This document shows positions 61,947 to 64,000 of a stretch of DNA of 64,000 nt, in pieces. Under the pieces are notes generated by a model. It was not told where the DNA came from, ran no database searches, and was given only the letters and a program-made list of their open reading frames with translations. A program made the translations under genes and the position numbers. Origin of the DNA: Arthrobacter sp. H-02-3 (GTDB taxonomy: Bacteria; Actinomycetota; Actinomycetes; Actinomycetales; Micrococcaceae); assembly GCF_003097355.1 (NCBI RefSeq), contig NZ_PYUI01000001.1:434001-498000 (forward strand), in the 5' to 3' direction. How positions within the stretch are numbered: position 1 is the stretch's first letter; the number at the start of each line of letters is the position of its first letter.

Positions 61947-62101
61947 GGTTAGAGTCTAGGCACAGAGATCAAAGAATGAGTTTGCAGCGGCAAAACGACC
62001 GATATCTTGAGTCCCCTCTTAGTCGGTGCCTTGATGGCGCGACACATCTGATGTGGAGAGTGTCCTCGACGCACCTTGCACAAGGTCTGCCAAGCCCAAA
62101 G

Positions 62102-62136
62102 GAAGAGGCACGGAACCACTGGTTCCGTGCCTCTTC
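62102..62136 (-). terminator. Strong terminator of the permuted-tRNA transcript
   Basis: GAAGAGGCACGGAACC and GGTTCCGTGCCTCTTC form a perfect 16-bp stem with a 3-nt loop, followed on the minus strand by CTTT. It lies 22 nt beyond the last tRNA half and closes the transcript begun at the promoter 62428-62456. A small ACACAC/GTGTGT hairpin precedes it. Confidence 0.85.
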
Positions 62137-62157
62137 TTACACACGAAGGTGTGTCAC

Positions 62158-62237
62158 AGGAGACAGCTGCTCTACCAACTGAGCTACGCCCCCATGAATG
62201 TGGAGGCGAGGGGACTCGAACCCCCGACACACTGTTT
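62158..62237 (-). tRNA. Circularly permuted tRNA gene, unit 2
   Basis: Minus-strand order is 3' half then 5' half. 3' half (62237-62201): loop AA, anticodon 3' stem ACAGT, variable GTGTC, T arm GGGGG-TTCGAGT-CCCCT, acceptor CGCCTCC, A73. Linker CATTCAT (62200-62194). 5' half (62193-62158): GGGGGCG, TA, D arm GCTC-AGTTGGTA-GAGC, A26, anticodon 5' stem GCTGT, loop CTCCT. Rejoined it is 37+36=73 nt. The anticodon stem GCTGT/ACAGT pairs (four Watson-Crick, one G-U), the loop would be CT-CCT-AA, and the acceptor stem has G3-U70. CCA is not encoded. Read as a linear tRNA no anticodon stem forms at normal length. Confidence 0.72.
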
Positions 62238-62240
62238 TGT

Positions 62241-62285
62241 GAGCAATCCGGTCACGAGCCGGCGGGAAACTCTCTTCCCTTGCCC
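62241..62285 (-). ncRNA. Structured leader of permuted tRNA unit 2
   Basis: GGGCAA (62285-62280) pairs with TTGCTC (62246-62241), enclosing GGGAA-GAGAG-TTTCCC and CCGG-CTCGTGA-CCGG. The leader of unit 1 has the same plan with different stem sequences. It ends 3 nt before the tRNA 3' half. Confidence 0.6.
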
Positions 62286-62292
62286 TATCTAA

Positions 62293-62372
62293 ATCAGACA
62301 AACGCTCTACCAACTGAGCTACGCCCCCATGAATGTGGAGGCGAGGGGACTCGAACCCCCGACCTTTTGTTT
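62293..62372 (-). tRNA. Circularly permuted tRNA gene, unit 1
   Basis: Minus-strand order is 3' half then 5' half. 3' half (62372-62336): AA, anticodon 3' stem ACAAA, variable AGGTC, T arm GGGGG-TTCGAGT-CCCCT, acceptor CGCCTCC, A73. Linker CATTCAT (62335-62329). 5' half (62328-62293): GGGGGCG, TA, D arm GCTC-AGTTGGTA-GAGC, G26, anticodon 5' stem TTTGT, loop CTGAT. Rejoined: 37+36=73 nt, anticodon stem TTTGT/ACAAA with five Watson-Crick pairs, loop CT-GAT-AA (anticodon GAT), G3-U70 and A73 in the acceptor. The body equals unit 2, while stem, position 26, variable loop and anticodon differ. It is the first tRNA after the promoter, so there is no earlier 5' half to pair with. Confidence 0.75.
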
Positions 62373-62375
62373 AGT

Positions 62376-62416
62376 GAGCAACTGAGTCATGAACCCGGGA
62401 ACTTTCTTCCTTGCCC
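62376..62416 (-). ncRNA. Structured leader of permuted tRNA unit 1
   Basis: GGGCAA (62416-62411) pairs with TTGCTC (62381-62376) around GGAA-GAAAG-TTCC and GGGTT-CAT-GACTC (with G-U pairs). Same closing helix and hairpin order as at 62241-62285, with shared TTGCTCAC before the tRNA 3' half. It starts a few nt after the expected transcription start. Confidence 0.6.
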
Positions 62417-62427
62417 TAATACACTCT

Positions 62428-62456
62428 ATTCTACCACAATGTCAAGTCTTTTTCAA
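62428..62456 (-). promoter_or_regulatory. Sigma-A-type promoter of the permuted-tRNA unit
   Basis: On the minus strand TTGAAA (62456-62451), 17-bp spacer, TAGAAT (62433-62428); expected start near 62421. A second overlapping candidate is TTGACA (62445-62440), 17 bp, GTATTA (62422-62417). The local AT-rich context stands out in this GC-rich genome. It lies between hsdR and the tRNA halves. Confidence 0.75.
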
Positions 62457-62609
62457 GTCGTTGTCACTAACATGTGAAAATCTTTTGCGTGTCCTACCTG
62501 CGACAATCAGAAACGACCATTGGTGATCCGATCCGCAGCCGCCGGTCTACGCCCAAGCGCCTCCGCAGTTGGCTGCGCAAAAGCGCAGGCCGCATCCGCG
62601 ATGGTTGCC

Positions 62610-64000
62610 CTAATAGTTCTCTGATACGTAGGCGTAGGCGTGATCGAAAAGCTCACCGGAAGCAGGCAGCCCGTAGCGGACTAGGACTTTGCGGATAGCG
62701 ATGCGCACCGCTCGGTCGCCTTCTTTAGAGTTATTCCAGCCGTCCCACCGGACTTCCTTCACAATTGCGTCGATGTCGGCGACAACCTTGCCGACGATGA
62801 CAGGAACGCCCTCGGGCTTGTACTCCTCGAAGATCTGCGTCAGGGCCCCAACATTCGGATCGGGCAATAGGTCCAGGCCAGCGGTTCCTGAGGTGTCTTC
62901 CGCCTTTTCCGCTGCGGCCAGGTCTCGGGCCAAATCCAGAAGGTCGCGCAGGAAGTCCACCGAGTCTTGGGCCTTAGCCAGCTGGCGTTCCCGCAGGCGG
63001 TCCAGTCGCTCGGACAGGCTCTTGTAGGCCGGGTGGGTGCCGTTGCCGCCTTCGAGCCGTTTACGCAGCCTCGAGGCGATGTTGTCCACGACTTCGGCGG
63101 CGGTCGTCACCTGCGTGTCCCCACTGCCGGCGTCTGGGTTGATCACTCCCGCCTCGATGAGCCTCTTGATCGTCCCCTCGTCGGCGATGACGACGTCTAC
63201 GCCAGTATCGCTGACGGTAACTTCGCCGATGTGGCCGTGGACGAGCTCCAGGGTTTTTGCGCCAAGCCGGCGCCAGAGCAGGTCCCGGGTGTCATCGGAG
63301 GGCGCCACCGAGGCGTAAACCTTTGACAACCACTTGTAGTCTGCCCGGTGCTGCTCCAGGCGCAGGTCCGGATAGGCAGCTTCCCAGATGCCCTGGAGCA
63401 TGCCGTACTGAGCCGCGAAGCGTTCCAGCGCCTTGTCATCGGGCAGCCGGTCGTGGGCGGCCTGAAGTGCTTCGAAGCCATTGCTGTCGCGGTCGATGCC
63501 GGCGAAGCGATCCAGAACGTTGGCGATCTCGATCTCGAACTGTTCCAGGAGCGAATCCGTTTCGATTTCCTTGCGGGCGTGCTCCGGGTTGGCAGGAGAC
63601 ATCGCCCGGGCGAAGCCGTCGCCGAGCCCGACATAGTCCACGATGAGGCCATAGCGCTTTTCTTGCGCCGTCACCGGGTTCTTCCAGTTCCGATTGGTTC
63701 GAGTGATCGTCTGGTACAGCGTGTGTAGCTTCATCGGCTTATCCAGATACATGACGCCCTCTATGGGAGCGTCGAAGCCGGTGCCAAGCTTGGAGGTGAC
63801 CACAAGGAACTTCAGCGGGTCCCCGAGCTGGCGGAACCGGTTGAGGATGGCCTCTTCCTTGTCATCGGTGAGCTTGTACTGCTGCCAGTCAGAGTCGTCT
63901 TTAGACTGGATGGACATTATGACAGCCGACTCATCAGGCGTGGCACCATCTCTGGTGCGAGCCTGCAGCTGCCTGGTGAGCTCATCCTGATACGCGACGC
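62610..64000 (-). CDS. hsdR: Type I restriction enzyme R subunit (HsdR), C-terminal part
   Basis: The frame is open from the window edge to TAG at 62612-62610, more than 460 residues. LKFLVVTSKLGTGFDAPIEGVMYLDKPMKLHTLYQTITRTNRN is helicase motifs V-VI of the HsdR translocase. GLIVDYVGLGDGFARAM and the long helical C-terminal domain follow. HsdR cuts DNA after ATP-driven translocation together with HsdM/HsdS, which must lie beyond the window. It is the last gene of its operon, 154 bp before the permuted-tRNA promoter on the same strand. Confidence 0.93.
   Translation of the reverse strand, partial: VAYQDELTRQLQARTRDGATPDESAVIMSIQSKDDSDWQQYKLTDDKEEAILNRFRQLGDPLKFLVVTSKLGTGFDAPIEGVMYLDKPMKLHTLYQTITRTNRNWKNPVTAQEKRYGLIVDYVGLGDGFARAMSPANPEHARKEIETDSLLEQFEIEIANVLDRFAGIDRDSNGFEALQAAHDRLPDDKALERFAAQYGMLQGIWEAAYPDLRLEQHRADYKWLSKVYASVAPSDDTRDLLWRRLGAKTLELVHGHIGEVTVSDTGVDVVIADEGTIKRLIEAGVINPDAGSGDTQVTTAAEVVDNIASRLRKRLEGGNGTHPAYKSLSERLDRLRERQLAKAQDSVDFLRDLLDLARDLAAAEKAEDTSGTAGLDLLPDPNVGALTQIFEEYKPEGVPVIVGKVVADIDAIVKEVRWDGWNNSKEGDRAVRIAIRKVLVRYGLPASGELFDHAYAYVSENY

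Noticed and set aside
62201..62328. A single conventional tRNA of 128 nt with an insertion
   Set aside because: The 5' half TTTGT pairs poorly with the downstream ACAGT, while the permuted partner ACAAA pairs perfectly. Placing the stem at ACAAA in the downstream unit leaves a 10-nt variable region. It would also leave an orphan 3' half at the promoter side and an orphan 5' half at the terminator side.
62201..62365. Duplicated tRNA 3' ends as attL/attR integration scars
   Set aside because: The whole 135-bp unit is repeated, including 5' halves and leaders, inside one promoter-terminator unit. The copies have diverged in a covarying manner, which att duplications do not do.

Overview
The window is chromosomal DNA of a high-GC Gram-positive actinobacterium, most probably of the Arthrobacter/Pseudarthrobacter group (Micrococcaceae). 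This rests on GC-rich codon use, GTG/TTG starts, the menaquinone genes beside System II cytochrome c maturation genes, a Rex repressor, an actinobacterial bS22-type micro-ribosomal protein and a Tad pilin locus. The genus is inferred from gene content and was not tested by a search.

Layout. 1-8.7 kb: end of a dienelactone-hydrolase-like gene, amino-acid permease, ABC-F ATPase, CPBP protease, VOC protein and menB-menE-menA. 8.8-16.4 kb: membrane protein, endonuclease-like gene ending inside a repeat, then a translationally coupled minus-strand operon (phosphatase-resA-ccdA-resB-ccsB), then yceI. 16.5-20.6 kb: two proline/glutamine-rich membrane proteins, glutaredoxin-rex, HAD phosphatase. 20.7-22.8 kb: a 32-residue bS22-like gene, a small excisionase-type HTH gene, and DAHP synthase behind an aromatic leader peptide and hairpin. 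23-33 kb: TetR/MFS/GH3 cluster, lactate-oxidase family gene, ArsR, AcuC, TrkH/TrkA. 33-46 kb: proC, two 111-bp structured elements, a DGPF/ECF42 sigma pair, Ppx, SseB-like, topA, HTH/MFS pair, methyltransferase, TipA-type MerR. 46-52.4 kb: two paralogous lipoproteins, TrhO, GNAT, a DUF1998 helicase and the end of a Tad locus.

At about 52.48 kb host sequence stops inside a DUF4244 pilin-like gene and an island begins. It carries three overlapping tyrosine-recombinase genes plus a small DUF6262/TnpC-like gene, an XRE regulator, small unknown genes, a helicase-associated-domain protein, an Mrr-type nuclease and the 3' part of a type I restriction hsdR gene. Its far end is outside the window.

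The most striking object is in this island at about 62.10-62.46 kb, minus strand. One promoter and one strong terminator bracket two circularly permuted tRNA genes. In each the 3' half (anticodon 3' stem, variable loop, T arm, acceptor 3' strand) precedes the 5' half (acceptor 5' strand, D arm, anticodon 5' stem), with a 7-nt linker CATTCAT. Rejoined at the anticodon loop, each gives exactly 73 nt with all arms paired. The two copies covary in the anticodon stem, both have G3-U70 and A73 (alanine identity elements), and each follows a conserved two-hairpin leader. Other noteworthy items are the aromatic attenuator of DAHP synthase, the paired 111-bp elements near proC, and a 56-bp near-perfect palindrome after topA.
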